This document shows positions 25,126-34,416 of a stretch of DNA of 64,000 nucleotides, piece after piece. Source of the stretch: UBA2357 sp046295975 (GTDB lineage Bacteria; Pseudomonadota; Gammaproteobacteria; Burkholderiales; Rhodocyclaceae). The stretch lies in NCBI GenBank assembly GCA_046295975.1, contig JBKBMG010000008.1, positions 1 through 64,000 on the forward strand. The letters run 5' to 3'. Position 1 is the stretch's first letter. Every line of letters starts with the position of its first letter. The notes under the pieces were generated by a model that worked only from the letters and a program-made list of their open reading frames with translations, was not told the origin of the DNA and made no database searches. A program made the position numbers and the translations under genes.

Positions 25126-26991
25126 ATGAAACCCGCCAATGCCATCGACGTCGCCCGGATCGGTAGCGCCACCGGCTCGGAGCCGCCCGCGCTGCGCGTG
25201 GTGTCCGAATGGCGGTTGAACGAGACCGACGCGGTCGCCGCCGAGTTGACGCGCACTCTCGCCGAGCGCGATCTCGCCTTTGTGTTCCAGCCCATTGTGC
25301 ACATCGGCGGCGCCAGCGTTTTCGGTTTCGAGGCCTTGATGCGCCCGCCCGCCCATTCCTGCCTCAGCCGGCCGGACACCCTGCTCGCTGCCGCGCGCCA
25401 GCACGGCCGTCTGATCGAGGCGGAAGAGATTGCCGCCCTCGGGGCCGTGCAGGCCTTCGGCGCCCTTGGACTGTCCGGCAAACTGTTCCTCAACCTCAGC
25501 GCACCCACCCTGAACGCGTTCGCCGCCGACCGAGGCACCCGGCTGCTGCGCGCCCTGGTCGACGCGGGCATTGCGCCTTCGCGGCTGATGCTGGAACTGA
25601 CCGAGCACGAACGGGTGGACGACCCCGACGAACTGAGCAACGCCTTCGCGGTGTTCGCCAACCAGGGTGTCGGACTGGCCCTGGACGATTTCGGCGACGG
25701 CCGTTCCAGCCTGCGGTTGTGGGCCCAGCTCAAGCCTGGCATCGTCAAGATCGACAAGTACTTCGTGCGCGGCATCCACGTCGATAGCCGCAAGGTGGAT
25801 GTGTTGCGCGCCATCTTGGGTCTGGCCGAACGTTTTGGTGCGCTGGTGGTGGCCGAAGGCGTGGAGGAGGCGGCCGAGCTGGCGGTGCTGCGCGATCTCG
25901 GCTGCGGCTACGTGCAGGGCTATCTGCTGGGCCGGCCGGTGCGTGTGCCGGACTCCGCGATTGCGATCGAAGCGCTGGAAGTGCTGGCCTCGTCAAAAAT
26001 CGCGGTGCTGCCCAACTCGCCGCCACGCCCGGACATCGCCCACACCGTGGCGCGCCTCATGGTGCAGGCGCCGACCGTACGGTCGGTCACCACCAACGAT
26101 GGCGTACGGCGCCTGTTCGCCTCCCATCCGGATCTGCATGCCGTGGCGGTGCTCGATGGCGACTACCCGGTCGGCCTGATCAACCGCCGCAGCTTCATCG
26201 ACCAGTACGCCCAGCCCTTCTACCATGAGTTGCACGGCCGCCGCTCGTGTGAAACTTCGATGAATCCGGCACCCTTCCGCGTTGAGGCCTCGGTGCCCAT
26301 CGACTCCATGGTGCGCATGCTCGCCGGCGAAGACCAGCGCTACCTGTTTGAAGGTTTCATCGTTACCGAGGCCGGCCGCTATGCCGGCCTGGCAACCGGT
26401 GAAAGCCTGGTGCGGGCCGTCACCGAACGGCGCATCGAAGCGGCCCGGCACGCCAACCCGCTCACCTTGCTGCCGGGCAACATCCCCATCACCGAGCACA
26501 TCGGCCGCCTCATCCAGTCTTCCGTGCGCTTCGCAGCGTGCTACTTCGATCTCAACAACTTCAAGCCCTTCAACGACTTGTACGGCTACTGGCGTGGTGA
26601 CGAGATGATCAAGCTCGCCGCCAACGTGCTGCTGGCCAACTGCGACCCTGCCGAAGACTTCGTCGGCCACGTCGGCGGCGACGACTTCGTGGTGTTGTTC
26701 CAGAGCGACGACTGGGAGGCCCGCGCACGCCGCTGCGTGGCCGAATTCAATACCCGCGCCCACGCCTTGTTCGACGCCGACGATCTGGCCCAGGGCGGCT
26801 TCCAGAGCGAGGACCGGCAAGGCTTCAAGGTGGTGTTCCCGCTCACCACCATCGCCGTTGGCGCGGTCTGGGTGACCCCTGGCGTATTCACCTCCCCGGA
26901 AGACGTCGCCACCGCTGCCGCCACCGCCAAGAAGCTCGCCAAGCAAGTGCCGGGCGGGTTTCACCTGGCGGGATCGCAGGGCGTCGCCTGA
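25126..26991 (+). CDS. EAL-CBS-GGDEF cyclic-di-GMP protein
   Basis: This 621-residue soluble protein has the unusual order EAL, CBS pair, GGDEF. The EAL domain (~40-285) keeps the catalytic residues: FEALMRP, NLSAPTL, LELTEHE, LDDFGDGRSS, VKIDKYF, AEGVEE and QGYLLGRP. The middle (~300-440) has two CBS motifs. The C-terminal GGDEF (~455-610) reads HVGGDDFVVLF, a GGDDF variant that may still be active. I chose the ATG at 25126; a GTG lies 3 bases earlier. Phosphodiesterase activity is likely; adenine-nucleotide sensing by CBS is inferred. Confidence 0.88.
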   Translation: MKPANAIDVARIGSATGSEPPALRVVSEWRLNETDAVAAELTRTLAERDLAFVFQPIVHIGGASVFGFEALMRPPAHSCLSRPDTLLAAARQHGRLIEAEEIAALGAVQAFGALGLSGKLFLNLSAPTLNAFAADRGTRLLRALVDAGIAPSRLMLELTEHERVDDPDELSNAFAVFANQGVGLALDDFGDGRSSLRLWAQLKPGIVKIDKYFVRGIHVDSRKVDVLRAILGLAERFGALVVAEGVEEAAELAVLRDLGCGYVQGYLLGRPVRVPDSAIAIEALEVLASSKIAVLPNSPPRPDIAHTVARLMVQAPTVRSVTTNDGVRRLFASHPDLHAVAVLDGDYPVGLINRRSFIDQYAQPFYHELHGRRSCETSMNPAPFRVEASVPIDSMVRMLAGEDQRYLFEGFIVTEAGRYAGLATGESLVRAVTERRIEAARHANPLTLLPGNIPITEHIGRLIQSSVRFAACYFDLNNFKPFNDLYGYWRGDEMIKLAANVLLANCDPAEDFVGHVGGDDFVVLFQSDDWEARARRCVAEFNTRAHALFDADDLAQGGFQSEDRQGFKVVFPLTTIAVGAVWVTPGVFTSPEDVATAAATAKKLAKQVPGGFHLAGSQGVA

Positions 26992-27131
26992 CGCTTGCTG
27001 CGTGTGGCATTTCGGTACCTAATGCGTGGCCGGGTGGCCCGGTCACTTTGATGCGTCAGCGGAAACGGGCACGTCTTCTTTGGACCGTCAGCGCCCGAGT
27101 ACCAAACACCCCGGTGAGTCTGGAGCAAGGA

Positions 27132-28646
27132 TCAGCGGTCGAGATAGCGCCCCTCCAGATGCGCCCGGAAATACCCCGGATCCAGCCGGCTGCCGCTCGC
27201 ACGTTCGACCAGCTCGGGTGTTTCCCAGCGGCTGGCCTGGGACCAGATGTGGGTGTGGAGCCAGTCGAAGACCGGGGAGAGGTCGCCGGTAGCGATGCGG
27301 GTGTCGAGGTCGGGGGTTTGGCGGCGCAGGGTGGCGAACCATTGGGCGGCGTACATCGCGCCCAGGGTGTAGCTGGGGAAGTAGCCGAAGGCGCCGGAGG
27401 GCCAGTGCACGTCCTGCAGGCAGCCGTTGCGGTTGTCACCGTGGGTGTCGATGCCGAGCAGTTCCTGCATGCCGGCCTGCCATAGGGCGGGAATGTCTTC
27501 GGCTTCGATGTCGCCCTCGATCAGCGGGCGTTCGATGCGGTAGCGCAGGATGACGTGGGCGGGGTAGGTGACTTCGTCGGCGTCCACTCGGATGCGGCCG
27601 GGGCGCACGCGGGTCAGGAGGCAGTGGAGGTTGTCCGGCGCGAACGCGGGTTGCGGGCCGAGGTGCTCGATGAGCAGCGGGGAGAGCAGCCCGGCGAAGG
27701 CGCGGCCGCGGGCGAGCTGCATTTCGAAGGACAGGCTCTGGCTTTCGTGGATGCCGTAGGAGCGGGCGAAGGCGATGGGCTGGCCCAGCCATTCGCGCGG
27801 CAGGTTCTGTTCGAAGCGGGCGTGGCCGGTTTCGTGGATGGTGCCCAGGAGGGCTTGCAGGCAGTCGTCTTCGCGGTAACGGGTGGTGAGGCGGACGTCC
27901 TCGGGCACACCGCCGCTGAACGGATGGGCGCTTTCGTCCAGCCGGCCGGCCTCGAAGTCGAAGCCCAGCAGGCGCATGACGGCGTGGCCGAGGGCGCGCT
28001 GGCTGGCGAGGGGGAAGGGGCCGACCGGGTCGATGACGGATTCTCCGGCCTGGCGCGCCTGTACGCGTTCGATCAGGCCGGGCAGCCATCCGCTCACCTC
28101 ACCGAAGATGCGGTCCAGTTCGGCGGCGCGCATGCCGGGTTCGAAGCGGTCCATCAGCGCGTCGTAGCGGCCGAGACCGGTGTGTTCGGCGAGCAGCCGC
28201 GCTTCTTCGCGGGCCAGCCGCAGGACTTCGCGGAAGTTCTGCAGAAAGCCGTCCCAGTCGTTGGCGCCGCGCTGGCTGCGCCAGGCGTGTTCGCAGCGTG
28301 CCTCGGCCACGGTCTTTGCTTCGACGAGGGCGTCGGGCAGGGCCGCGGCGAGCAGCCAGTCGCGGCGCATTTCGCGCAGGTTGGCGCGTTGCATGGCGTC
28401 CAGCGCTTCGTCCTCGGCGCGCGCCAGCCAGTCGGGTATGCGTGGGTCGCAACGTGTGCGGTGGATCAGGCCGCTCAGTTCGGCCTCGGCGGCGGCACGT
28501 GCATCGGCCCCCTTGGGCGGCATCATCGCGCTGCGGTCCCAACTGGCCAGGGCGGCGAGGTGGTTCAAGCGGTGCAGCCGTGCATGCAGGGTGACGAGTT
28601 CGGCGTATGCAGCGTTTGTGGAAGCGGGTACGGGTGCGATGGGCAT
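27132..28646 (-). CDS. M32-family carboxypeptidase (carboxypeptidase Taq type)
   Basis: This 504-residue zinc metallocarboxypeptidase has the HEXXH zinc site in TIHETGHARFEQNLP, followed by IHESQSLSFEMQLARG, which supplies the third ligand. The conserved EVTYPAHVILRYRIE and DVHWPSGAFGYFPSYTLG segments are diagnostic of M32. Length is normal for the family. The N-terminal ATG begins a helical region (YAELVTLHARLHRLNHLA). It is cytosolic and removes broad-specificity C-terminal residues. The gene is isolated. Confidence 0.92.
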   Translation of the reverse strand: MPIAPVPASTNAAYAELVTLHARLHRLNHLAALASWDRSAMMPPKGADARAAAEAELSGLIHRTRCDPRIPDWLARAEDEALDAMQRANLREMRRDWLLAAALPDALVEAKTVAEARCEHAWRSQRGANDWDGFLQNFREVLRLAREEARLLAEHTGLGRYDALMDRFEPGMRAAELDRIFGEVSGWLPGLIERVQARQAGESVIDPVGPFPLASQRALGHAVMRLLGFDFEAGRLDESAHPFSGGVPEDVRLTTRYREDDCLQALLGTIHETGHARFEQNLPREWLGQPIAFARSYGIHESQSLSFEMQLARGRAFAGLLSPLLIEHLGPQPAFAPDNLHCLLTRVRPGRIRVDADEVTYPAHVILRYRIERPLIEGDIEAEDIPALWQAGMQELLGIDTHGDNRNGCLQDVHWPSGAFGYFPSYTLGAMYAAQWFATLRRQTPDLDTRIATGDLSPVFDWLHTHIWSQASRWETPELVERASGSRLDPGYFRAHLEGRYLDR

Positions 28647-28822
28647 GATGCGGGCCTTGACGTAATGAAGTGTGTGGCGGTGGCGTTGGTTGCGGAAGCC
28701 GTCGTGGTGGGCGGGCGTTGACCCGCGTCAGGCGGGTGCGGCGACCGGGACGGAGGAGATTGTCGCGCGAGATCGCGGGCGATGCATCATGGCCGGGGGC
28801 GCACGTTGGCGGGCGAGTTGCT

Positions 28823-28848
28823 AGAATATTAGACTTGTCAAATATTCT
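28823..28848. promoter_or_regulatory. Palindromic operator upstream of MBL hydrolase
   Basis: AGAATATT and AATATTCT form a perfect 8-bp dyad spaced by 10 bases, the most AT-rich patch in this GC-rich neighbourhood. It ends 11 bases before the ATG of the metallo-beta-lactamase gene and contains a TAGAAT -10-like hexamer (28822-28827). Size and AT-rich dyad fit an ArsR/SmtB-type (BigR/SqrR-like) repressor site, known to control sulfide-detoxifying Blh hydrolases. The regulator is not in the window. Confidence 0.55.
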
Positions 28849-28859
28849 CCGGGGACGCC

Positions 28860-29720
28860 ATGTCGCAGCCACTCATCCAGTCCTTCTATGATCCGGCCAC
28901 CAACACGGTAACGCATGTGGTGGCCGATCCGTTCAGCCGTCGTGCGGCGATCATAGACAGTGTGCTCGACTTCGACCCCAAGTCGGGGCGTACCAGCACG
29001 GAATCGGCCGATCGCGTGATTGCCTGGGTCGAGGCCGAGGGGCTGACGATAGACTGGCTGCTGGAGACCCATGCCCACGCCGACCATTTGTCGGCCGCCC
29101 CCTGCCTGAAGCACCGGCTGGGCGGGCAGATCGCGATCGGGGCGTACATTCGCGAGGTGCAGGGGGCGTTCAAGCGTATTTTCAACGCCGCCGACATGAA
29201 TACCGACGGCACGGATTTCGATGTGTTGTTCGAGGACGGAGCGCGCTTCAACATTGGCGCGCTGGAGGCGCGGGTGATGCACACGCCGGGCCATACGCCG
29301 GCCTGCCTGACCTACGTGGTCGGCAGCCATGCCTTTGTCGGAGATACGTTGTTCATGCCCGACTATGGCACGGCGCGCTGCGACTTTCCGGGCGGCGATG
29401 CGGCCATCCTGTACCGCTCCATCCGCAAGGTGCTGACCCTGCCGCCGGACACCCAGCTGCATCTGTGCCACGACTATCCGCCCGATGGCCGGGCGCCCGC
29501 GTGGGTAAGCAGCGTGGCCGAGCAACGGGCTGCCAACGTACACGTGCATGACGGCGTGGACGAGGCGAGTTTCGTGGCGATGCGAACCGTCCGCGACCGC
29601 AGCCTGGCGATGCCGACGCTGTTGCTGCCATCGGTGCAAGTGAACGTGCGGGCGGGCCGCCTGCCGCCGCCCGAGGACAACGGCGTGCGCTACCTCAAGA
29701 TCCCGCTGGATCTGCTGTAG
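28860..29720 (+). CDS. MBL-fold hydrolase, Blh/persulfide dioxygenase-like
   Basis: This 286-residue metallo-beta-lactamase protein has THAHADHLSAA (~64-74, metal ligands H-x-H-x-D-H), a central MHTPGHTPAC, a VGDTLFMPDYGTARCDFPGG block (its last Asp ligand), and LCHDYPP. The DYGTARCDFPGG form is typical of the ETHE1/Blh branch, which oxidises glutathione persulfide. Catalysis on persulfide is inferred from family. The AT-rich palindrome just upstream resembles operators of sulfide-responsive ArsR repressors. Confidence 0.85.
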   Translation: MSQPLIQSFYDPATNTVTHVVADPFSRRAAIIDSVLDFDPKSGRTSTESADRVIAWVEAEGLTIDWLLETHAHADHLSAAPCLKHRLGGQIAIGAYIREVQGAFKRIFNAADMNTDGTDFDVLFEDGARFNIGALEARVMHTPGHTPACLTYVVGSHAFVGDTLFMPDYGTARCDFPGGDAAILYRSIRKVLTLPPDTQLHLCHDYPPDGRAPAWVSSVAEQRAANVHVHDGVDEASFVAMRTVRDRSLAMPTLLLPSVQVNVRAGRLPPPEDNGVRYLKIPLDLL

Positions 29721-29746
29721 GGCGCGCAGCCGCGGCCCCATGCCGC

Positions 29747-32191
29747 TCACGGCGTGCCGAGCACCAGGAACAGCGTGGTGCGCCCGCCATCGCCCACGCC
29801 CAGCCCCAGGTAGGCGGGCCCGAAGGCGGTGTCGGCGGCGAGGTACACCGAGGCCGAGTGGCGTCGACCGCTGCGGTCGGTGCTGCCAAGCAGGCCGCGC
29901 ATCTCCCCCACCTCCAGCGCACCGCCCAGATACACCCCCGACCCCAGTACCGATGGCAGGCGCACCGCGCGGTTGCGGTAGTCCAGGCGCAGCAGGGCGT
30001 AGCGCGTGCCCTGGAAGGTATCGAGGTCGTAGGCGGACAGGCGCAGCGGCCCGCCCAGCACGAACAATGCCTGGGCGGGTGCGGCGGTGTCGAAATCGCT
30101 GCCGGCGCTCACACCCAATGACAACACGTGCGGCCCGAGGCTGCGCGCAATCACGGCTTCCGCTTCGACGCGGGAGAAATAGCCGCGCGCATCGCCCGAG
30201 CTGCGTCCGCGCAGCGCATTGACCTCCACCCGATAGCCGTCGGTGGCGAACCACGGGCGATCGAGCTGATCGATGACGAACTCGGCACGCAGGCCCAGCA
30301 TGCGGCTGCGGTCGTCGGGCAGGAAGGGCGAGCCGGTGTCGAGGGTGAGCTTGCCGCGCCGCCATACCGGGCCGCCCTGGAGCACACCATAGGTGCCGAA
30401 GTTGCGACCCAGATCCACGCCGACGATGGCTTCCGACAGGCGATAGATGGCAATGCGCCGCTCATCCACCGAAAACGAGGTCTTGCGGTTGGCCAGCGAC
30501 GCGTGGGGCTGGACGAAGTAGCGGTCGTGCTCGTCCAGCGGCAGGTAGAGTTCGGTGGCCAGGCGGTTGCGCCAGCCCAGTTGTGCGCTGGTGGTCCATT
30601 CCGCCCCCCGGCGGTTGAGCCAGCTGCGGCGGAGCTGGGCGGTGAGACTGTATTGGGATTCGCCGCTGAAGTCGGACGCGAGGCCCACCCCAAACCCCAG
30701 GTAGTCCGGCCCCCAGCGCTTTTCGAGCGGCGTCACCACCAGCCGGCGCAAACCGTCGGGGTCGCGTTCGATGCGGTAGTCTATGCCCTCGAAATCGCCG
30801 GTGCCATACAGCCTGCGCATGTCGGCGGCGAGCACCGCCTCCGACAGCGGTTCGCCCGGGCGGGTGCGCATGCGATCGCCCAGCATCGCAGGATTCACGC
30901 GTTGCAGGCCTTCGAAGCGGAGCTCGTCCACCGTGCCCAAGCTGCCGTGGGTGGCGGGCCGCGCCGCGCGGTGGGCGAGGTAATCGCCCAGCGACGCGCT
31001 GAGTCGGGCGAGTGCCGGTGCCATTTCGAGCGCGGCGGCCTCGCCGATGGCAATCGCTTCCGACTGACGGTCGAAGTCCGCCGAGGTGATGTCGCCGAGG
31101 TTGGGGGTGATCAGGATGTCGTGCTCGCCCAGGGTGGCCAGTTGCGCATCCACCGAGCTTTTGCCGAGCAGGTTGATCAACTGGCCGGTGATGGACAGCG
31201 CCGAACCGAGTTGTTCGCGGGTAAACAGCGGCGACTGGATGTTCACCGCGATCACCACGTCGGCGCAGCTCTGGCGCGCCAGCGCGATCGGCAGGTTGTC
31301 GGCCAGGCCGCCATCGACCAGCAAGCGGCCGTCGAGCTCCACCGGCGCGATCAGGCCGGGAATGGCCATGCTTGCGCGCAGGGCGCGCACCAGATTGCCC
31401 CCTTCGAGCACCACCGCCTCGCCGGTCTCGATGTCGGTGGCGACGGCGCGGAACGGCACCGGCAGGCGCGAGAAGTCTTCCACCGCCGACACCGGACGGG
31501 TGAGGCGGCGCAGAAAGCTCTCGATCTGCACGCCGCTGACCAGGCCGCCGGCAATCGCAATGTTGCCGTCGCGCACCCCCAGTTCCAGGTCGGACAGGCC
31601 GCGGGTGGCGTCCTGCTTGCGGCGCATGGTCTGTTCGGTGCGTGGCGGACGGTCGTTGAAAACGTCGTCCCAGTCCGTTTCCACCACCGCCGACTCAAGG
31701 TCTTGCGGCGAGACCCCGGACGCGTAGGCGCCGCCGACGATGGCCCCCATGCTGGTGCCGGTAATGCAGTCGATGGGGATTTGCATCGACTCGAGCACCT
31801 TGAGCACACCAATATGGGCGGCGCCGCGCGCGCCGCCCCCGGACAGCGCCAGACCGATGCGCGGGCGTGCGCTGGCGGCGGAAGCGCCCTCGCGCATCGC
31901 GCCGCTCGCCGTTGCGGCCGGAGGGGGGGCTTCCACGAACGGCCCGTCCGCCCGTTGTGCGCCCGCTTCGCCCCCGTCCGACAGGCCTCCCCACTGCGCC
32001 CGCAGCGGGGCGGGTCCGAGCATCAAGGCCAGCGCCGTGACGGCGCCCAGCGCGGCGCACAGCGTGTGCCTGGGGCGGTGGTGAGTGGCGGCCTGGACCG
32101 CTGGCGGGTGGGCGGAACGGCGCTGGAGCGCCGCGGGTGGGTGGCCGGCAAGCGGGCGCCGGGCCGACTGCCGTGGCGGGTTGGGGCGCAT
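29747..32191 (-). CDS. Patatin-like phospholipase with beta-barrel (PlpD type)
   Basis: This 814-residue protein has a signal-like hydrophobic segment (~45-67, CAALGAVTALALMLGPAPLRA). A patatin domain (~110-310) with GGGARGAAH, TGTSMGAIVGG (catalytic Ser) and DGGLADNLP (catalytic Asp) follows. A POTRA-like region and a C-terminal beta-barrel (~500-814) ending in a strand typical of outer-membrane proteins (LFLVLGTP) complete it. This is the type Vd (PlpD) autotransporter architecture. The Pro/Ala/Arg-rich N-terminus before the signal is unusually long; the ATG at 32191 and a GTG at 32260 both have weak ribosome sites. Confidence 0.85.
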   Translation of the reverse strand: MRPNPPRQSARRPLAGHPPAALQRRSAHPPAVQAATHHRPRHTLCAALGAVTALALMLGPAPLRAQWGGLSDGGEAGAQRADGPFVEAPPPAATASGAMREGASAASARPRIGLALSGGGARGAAHIGVLKVLESMQIPIDCITGTSMGAIVGGAYASGVSPQDLESAVVETDWDDVFNDRPPRTEQTMRRKQDATRGLSDLELGVRDGNIAIAGGLVSGVQIESFLRRLTRPVSAVEDFSRLPVPFRAVATDIETGEAVVLEGGNLVRALRASMAIPGLIAPVELDGRLLVDGGLADNLPIALARQSCADVVIAVNIQSPLFTREQLGSALSITGQLINLLGKSSVDAQLATLGEHDILITPNLGDITSADFDRQSEAIAIGEAAALEMAPALARLSASLGDYLAHRAARPATHGSLGTVDELRFEGLQRVNPAMLGDRMRTRPGEPLSEAVLAADMRRLYGTGDFEGIDYRIERDPDGLRRLVVTPLEKRWGPDYLGFGVGLASDFSGESQYSLTAQLRRSWLNRRGAEWTTSAQLGWRNRLATELYLPLDEHDRYFVQPHASLANRKTSFSVDERRIAIYRLSEAIVGVDLGRNFGTYGVLQGGPVWRRGKLTLDTGSPFLPDDRSRMLGLRAEFVIDQLDRPWFATDGYRVEVNALRGRSSGDARGYFSRVEAEAVIARSLGPHVLSLGVSAGSDFDTAAPAQALFVLGGPLRLSAYDLDTFQGTRYALLRLDYRNRAVRLPSVLGSGVYLGGALEVGEMRGLLGSTDRSGRRHSASVYLAADTAFGPAYLGLGVGDGGRTTLFLVLGTP

Positions 32192-32318
32192 GGGGCGTCT
32201 CTTGGGGGTGATGTCGCCATGTTCGCGACCGCGCCCGGGGTGGTCAAGCGTGGTCTTCACCCAACTTGAGCCCGAGCGGCAGGACGGCGGCGCCCAGCTT
32301 CAACCCGGGGGCGAGCCG

Positions 32319-33047
32319 TCAGCCGCCCTGGGCAAGCTTGCGCAGGGTCGCCTGCAAGTCGCCTACGCGTTTGCCAAAGGCGTCCACCTCGCGGAAACGG
32401 TCTTCGATCTGGGCGCGTAGCTGCAGGTCTGCGATTTCGCTCGGGTCGGCGTTCGCCAGCAAGGCCTCGTTCTGGCGCAGGAAGCGGGACAGGGCGTCGA
32501 GCTGGGCGAGCGCCTCGACGCTGACCACCAGCGCCATGGTCGCCAGCGTGGCGGGTTCTTCCAGCGCGCGCGCGTAGGCGGTTTCGAAGCTGCGGGCGGC
32601 CGCTTCGGGGACGTCGAGGGTGGCGGCTTCGGCGCGGTAGCCTTCCAGGCGCGAACGGAACTCGTCGCGCAGGTTGCGCATTTCGACGAGCATGGCCGCC
32701 AGGGTGTCACCGCGATGCAGCATGCCCTCCGGGGTGGAGAGCGATTCCAGCGCCGCCAGGTGGGCGTCGGCGCGGGCCAGGGTCTGGCGCAAGTCGCGAT
32801 CGAAGCGCGCGAACAAGTCGGCGTGGGCGGCATAGGGGCCGAGCAGACCGCGGGTGACGCCGTCCGCAGTTACGGCGGGGCGGGGATGGGGGTCGATGAT
32901 TTCGGCGTGCAGCCACTCGACCAGGCGCGCCGCATGGTCGGGCGGCGGTGGCGGTGCCTCGCCGCATGCGGCAAGCAGGCCGGCCACCAGCGCGAGCGTG
33001 GCGGCGGTGCGGGCGAGGACGTGGCCGCGAAGGCGTCCGGGGGTCAT
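32319..33047 (-). CDS. Putative lipoprotein
   Basis: This 242-residue protein has an N-terminal signal with a lipobox, LVAGLLAAC (Cys ~27), then a Pro-rich spacer (PPPPPD) and an entirely alpha-helical mature region. The tail, with RFREVDAFGKRVGDLQA, resembles a coiled-coil. No enzymatic motif is seen. It is probably anchored on the periplasmic face of a membrane. It lies between the PlpD-like gene and the lipase in the same orientation, and could share their transcript, but the gaps of ~120 bases do not prove it. Confidence 0.75.
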   Translation of the reverse strand: MTPGRLRGHVLARTAATLALVAGLLAACGEAPPPPPDHAARLVEWLHAEIIDPHPRPAVTADGVTRGLLGPYAAHADLFARFDRDLRQTLARADAHLAALESLSTPEGMLHRGDTLAAMLVEMRNLRDEFRSRLEGYRAEAATLDVPEAAARSFETAYARALEEPATLATMALVVSVEALAQLDALSRFLRQNEALLANADPSEIADLQLRAQIEDRFREVDAFGKRVGDLQATLRKLAQGG

Positions 33048-33168
33048 GGTTGATCCGCTTCGATGACAGGCGCGAAATGATAGCGTGATCATTCAGCAAT
33101 GACACCTGTTTCATGCGAGAGGCGTGGCCCGCGTGTCGGACCGCGCCTCGCGGCACCCACCCGGATGG

Positions 33169-34416
33169 CTATTGCAGGTCGCGCAGGAAGCGCGCGTGCT
33201 GGCGATAGAAGGTGCGCGGCGAGCGGAAGTCCAGCGGGTTGAACATCCACGTCTGTCCGACAATGTCCATGTGGTCCCAGCCGTCCCACAGGCCGAGATC
33301 GTTCCAGGCGCCCCGGCGCGGGTTGCGCGGGTCGAAGGGGACGACGACGGCGCCTTCCGGCGCGCGCATGCTGACGGTGTTGACCACCGCGTCATTCTTC
33401 AGCCAGGTGTGGTCGATGCGCACCTCGCCCGGGGCAGGGGAGAGGTTGCGGTAGCTGCCCATCCACAGGGCGCCGGGCGAGAGGATGGCGGCAGAGGTGG
33501 GGATGGGATACTCGTTGCCGGTGAGCGGGCCGCGCATCGTCGACGCGGTGGACAGCGAGAAGTAATAGACGTCGGGATGGGTGTGCACCCAGGCGTTGAG
33601 CTCGCGCGCGCCTTCGGGCGACAGGTCCCAGCTCGACAAGTCGCGGGTGAAGCCGGGTTGCAGCACCGGTGAGGCGCGCACGCGCGCGAAGTAATCGCGG
33701 AAGCGTTCGTCGGGCCGGCGCTTGAGCCCCCATTGGTCAAGCTTGAAGTCGTAAAGGTTGGTGGCGTGCGTGCTCGATCCCATAGCGCCGGCAATGGCGC
33801 CGACCAGTTGCTCCGCCATGTCCAGGGTCAAGGTGTACACGCCCTTGGTGAGCGTGGTGCCATTGTGGGGTGTGGATAGTGTGGTGACGCTGCGAACCCA
33901 GTCCTTGCCGCCCTTGAACAGGTCGGCGACGTCGTCGCCCGACGCGGCGCGCTCCTCGGGCGAGCCCTCCTTGAGCAGTTGCACCAGTAGTCGCGCGGTT
34001 TGCCCGCCCTGGCTGTGGGCAATGATGTTGACCTTGTGGTGTTCGTCCCAGGCCGGATGCAATGCCGCGTAGCAGCGTCCGAAACGGGCGTGGCCGTGGC
34101 GTCGGGCGTGAGCTTCGCCGTAGTCCACGCAGCCGCCCTTCATCTGGTAATAGGCCTCGACGGCACGATCCCAGTTGGAGCTGACCGGCCCGACCGCGAC
34201 ACTGACCGCGTGGATGCCATCGTCACGTAGGTCGGTTTCGAAGTCCTGGCCGATACCGCCCCAGTACTTCACCCCCAGCATTTCGTCGCGACCCCAGCCA
34301 AGAAAGCCATGGATGAACATGACCGTGTCGCTTGGTGCGGCGGCGGCCGGCATGGCGGCCAGCCCGGTAAGGGCGGGCAGGCAGAGCGTGGCGAGCGAGC
34401 GCCTGAACAAGTGCAT
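33169..34416 (-). CDS. Secreted triacylglycerol lipase
   Basis: This 415-residue protein has a signal peptide (LATLCLPALTGLAAMPAAAA, cut ~27) and an alpha/beta-hydrolase fold: oxyanion segment FIHGFLGWGRDE, nucleophile motif AHSQGGQTAR, a conserved Asp region (PTSAAILS) and a C-terminal His in DGWDHMDIVGQ. The pattern fits the large secreted lipases of families I.5/I.6. The ATG at 34416 has an exact GAGGAGG ribosome site, so the longer frame is unlikely. Substrates are presumably triacylglycerols. Confidence 0.88.
   Translation of the reverse strand: MHLFRRSLATLCLPALTGLAAMPAAAAPSDTVMFIHGFLGWGRDEMLGVKYWGGIGQDFETDLRDDGIHAVSVAVGPVSSNWDRAVEAYYQMKGGCVDYGEAHARRHGHARFGRCYAALHPAWDEHHKVNIIAHSQGGQTARLLVQLLKEGSPEERAASGDDVADLFKGGKDWVRSVTTLSTPHNGTTLTKGVYTLTLDMAEQLVGAIAGAMGSSTHATNLYDFKLDQWGLKRRPDERFRDYFARVRASPVLQPGFTRDLSSWDLSPEGARELNAWVHTHPDVYYFSLSTASTMRGPLTGNEYPIPTSAAILSPGALWMGSYRNLSPAPGEVRIDHTWLKNDAVVNTVSMRAPEGAVVVPFDPRNPRRGAWNDLGLWDGWDHMDIVGQTWMFNPLDFRSPRTFYRQHARFLRDLQ

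Noticed and set aside
27029..27043. CCGGG/CCCGG hairpin after the EAL-CBS-GGDEF gene as terminator
   Set aside because: Only five base pairs and no T-run follows.
30128..32269. 713-codon plus-strand open frame
   Set aside because: It lies wholly antisense to the PlpD-like patatin gene, has His/Gln/Arg-rich composition typical of a GC-rich shadow, and shows no recognised motif.
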